Shown here: piece after piece, positions 7,255 to 7,771 of the stretch
Position numbering within the stretch: the stretch's first letter is position 1
Layout: each line of letters begins with the position of its first letter
Source of the DNA: Desulfobacteraceae bacterium
GTDB taxonomy: Bacteria; Desulfobacterota; DSM-4660; Desulfatiglandales; Desulfatiglandaceae
DNA: 7,771 nucleotides
Reading direction: 5' to 3'
Assembly: GCA_030642205.1 (NCBI GenBank)
Contig: DAOWOF010000105.1
Location: 1 to 7,771, forward strand
Program-made: the position numbers and the translations under genes
Notes under the pieces: model-generated
Told to the model about the DNA's origin: nothing
Seen by the model: the letters and a program-made list of their open reading frames with translations, nothing else
Databases searched by the model: none

Positions 7255-7769
7255 AAAATAAAAAGATTATATTTCTTGCAATACTCTTAATCCTGTCCGG
7301 TTTAATCGCGATAAAGGAATTTAGAAGGCAAGCCCTGGAAGGAACTGCCCGAAAAGTTCCAAGGATATTTGATTTCAGGAATGAGGATCTAATCCAGGTT
7401 TTTTTAAAGATGAACAATGGTAAAATATTAATTAAAAAAACTGATGATAAATGGATTATTACAGATTCTGATAACAGGGTTGTTCGAGCTGATTATATGC
7501 GGGATTTATTAGCAGTTTATGACTTTGGAGTTGTTCAGGATGTCGAATCGGAACCAAATGATTATGATATATATGGTTTATCTTCCCCTGAAATTGAACT
7601 AGGAATATTACTAAAAGATAAAAATAAATTTGATATTATCTATATTGGAGATGATAATCCGCCAAAGACAAGCTGCTATGGCATGGTAAAAGAAAAACCG
7701 GAGATTATTCTTTTAGGAATCGGTTATAAAAGAACAATCAAGCATTTCTTCAATAAATTTAAAAAATAA
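7242..7769 (+). CDS. Short DUF4340-domain membrane-anchored protein
   Basis: A 175-residue protein with an N-terminal membrane anchor (about 8-25, preceded by KNKK) and one extracytoplasmic DUF4340 unit (PF14238). Family-like features are the strand-turn pattern at 43-75 (IFDFRNEDLIQVFLKMNNG, then KWIITDS), the DYDIYGLSSPEIEL segment (107-120), and LKDKNKFDIIYIGDDNP (124-140), followed by a closing strand (EIILL) and a terminal helix. Many relatives are about 300-500 residues long with more than one such unit, so this is a short form. The stop at 7767-7769 is in frame and 2 bases from the window edge. It overlaps the GldG-like gene by 13 bases without a clear ribosome binding site, which suggests translational coupling. 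DUF4340 genes often follow GldG-type genes, so it is probably part of the same complex. No enzymatic function is evident. Confidence 0.82.
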   Translation: MAWIKNKKIIFLAILLILSGLIAIKEFRRQALEGTARKVPRIFDFRNEDLIQVFLKMNNGKILIKKTDDKWIITDSDNRVVRADYMRDLLAVYDFGVVQDVESEPNDYDIYGLSSPEIELGILLKDKNKFDIIYIGDDNPPKTSCYGMVKEKPEIILLGIGYKRTIKHFFNKFKK

Positions 7770-7771
7770 TA

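Overview
The window holds six protein-coding genes, all on the + strand, in two groups. Base composition and gene content suggest a Gram-negative bacterium, most likely a Desulfobacterota (former Deltaproteobacteria) lineage or a similar environmental proteobacterium. This rests on the pairing of an MMPL/RND transporter with a DUF1302 outer-membrane protein and on a Gld-type ABC cassette outside an evident Bacteroidota context. It is an inference from gene families, not from a phylogenetic marker; no rRNA, tRNA or taxonomic marker gene is visible.

Group 1 (1-3971): the 3' part of an RND-superfamily (MMPL-type) inner-membrane transporter, open at the left edge of the window, then a 254-base gap, then a 570-residue DUF1302-family outer-membrane beta-barrel protein with signal peptide and terminal Phe. 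Such pairs are thought to move hydrophobic compounds between the inner and outer membranes, but the substrate cannot be read from this sequence. The gap holds a near-perfect Shine-Dalgarno sequence with no start codon after it and a 28-codon frame resembling an orphan signal peptide. Together these may be the remains of a gene, or a leader peptide. A strong hairpin follows the DUF1302 gene and separates the two groups.

Group 2 (4179-7769): a compact operon of four genes. They are a GldA-type ABC ATPase, a GldF-type ABC-2 permease, a GldG-type membrane-anchored auxiliary protein and a short DUF4340 protein. The first two junctions have 2-base gaps and the third a 13-base overlap, which suggests translational coupling. 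The likely product is one ABC-2 complex: cytoplasmic ATPase, six-helix permease, and two extracytoplasmic domains tethered by GldG-like and DUF4340 proteins. Despite the names, nothing here points to gliding motility.

The gene set is recognisable from known families. I see no CRISPR array, insertion sequence, defence module or RNA gene. The points most worth a second look are the possible eroded gene or leader between the RND and DUF1302 genes, the ABC-2/GldG/DUF4340 cassette of unknown substrate, and the fall in GC from group 1 to group 2.
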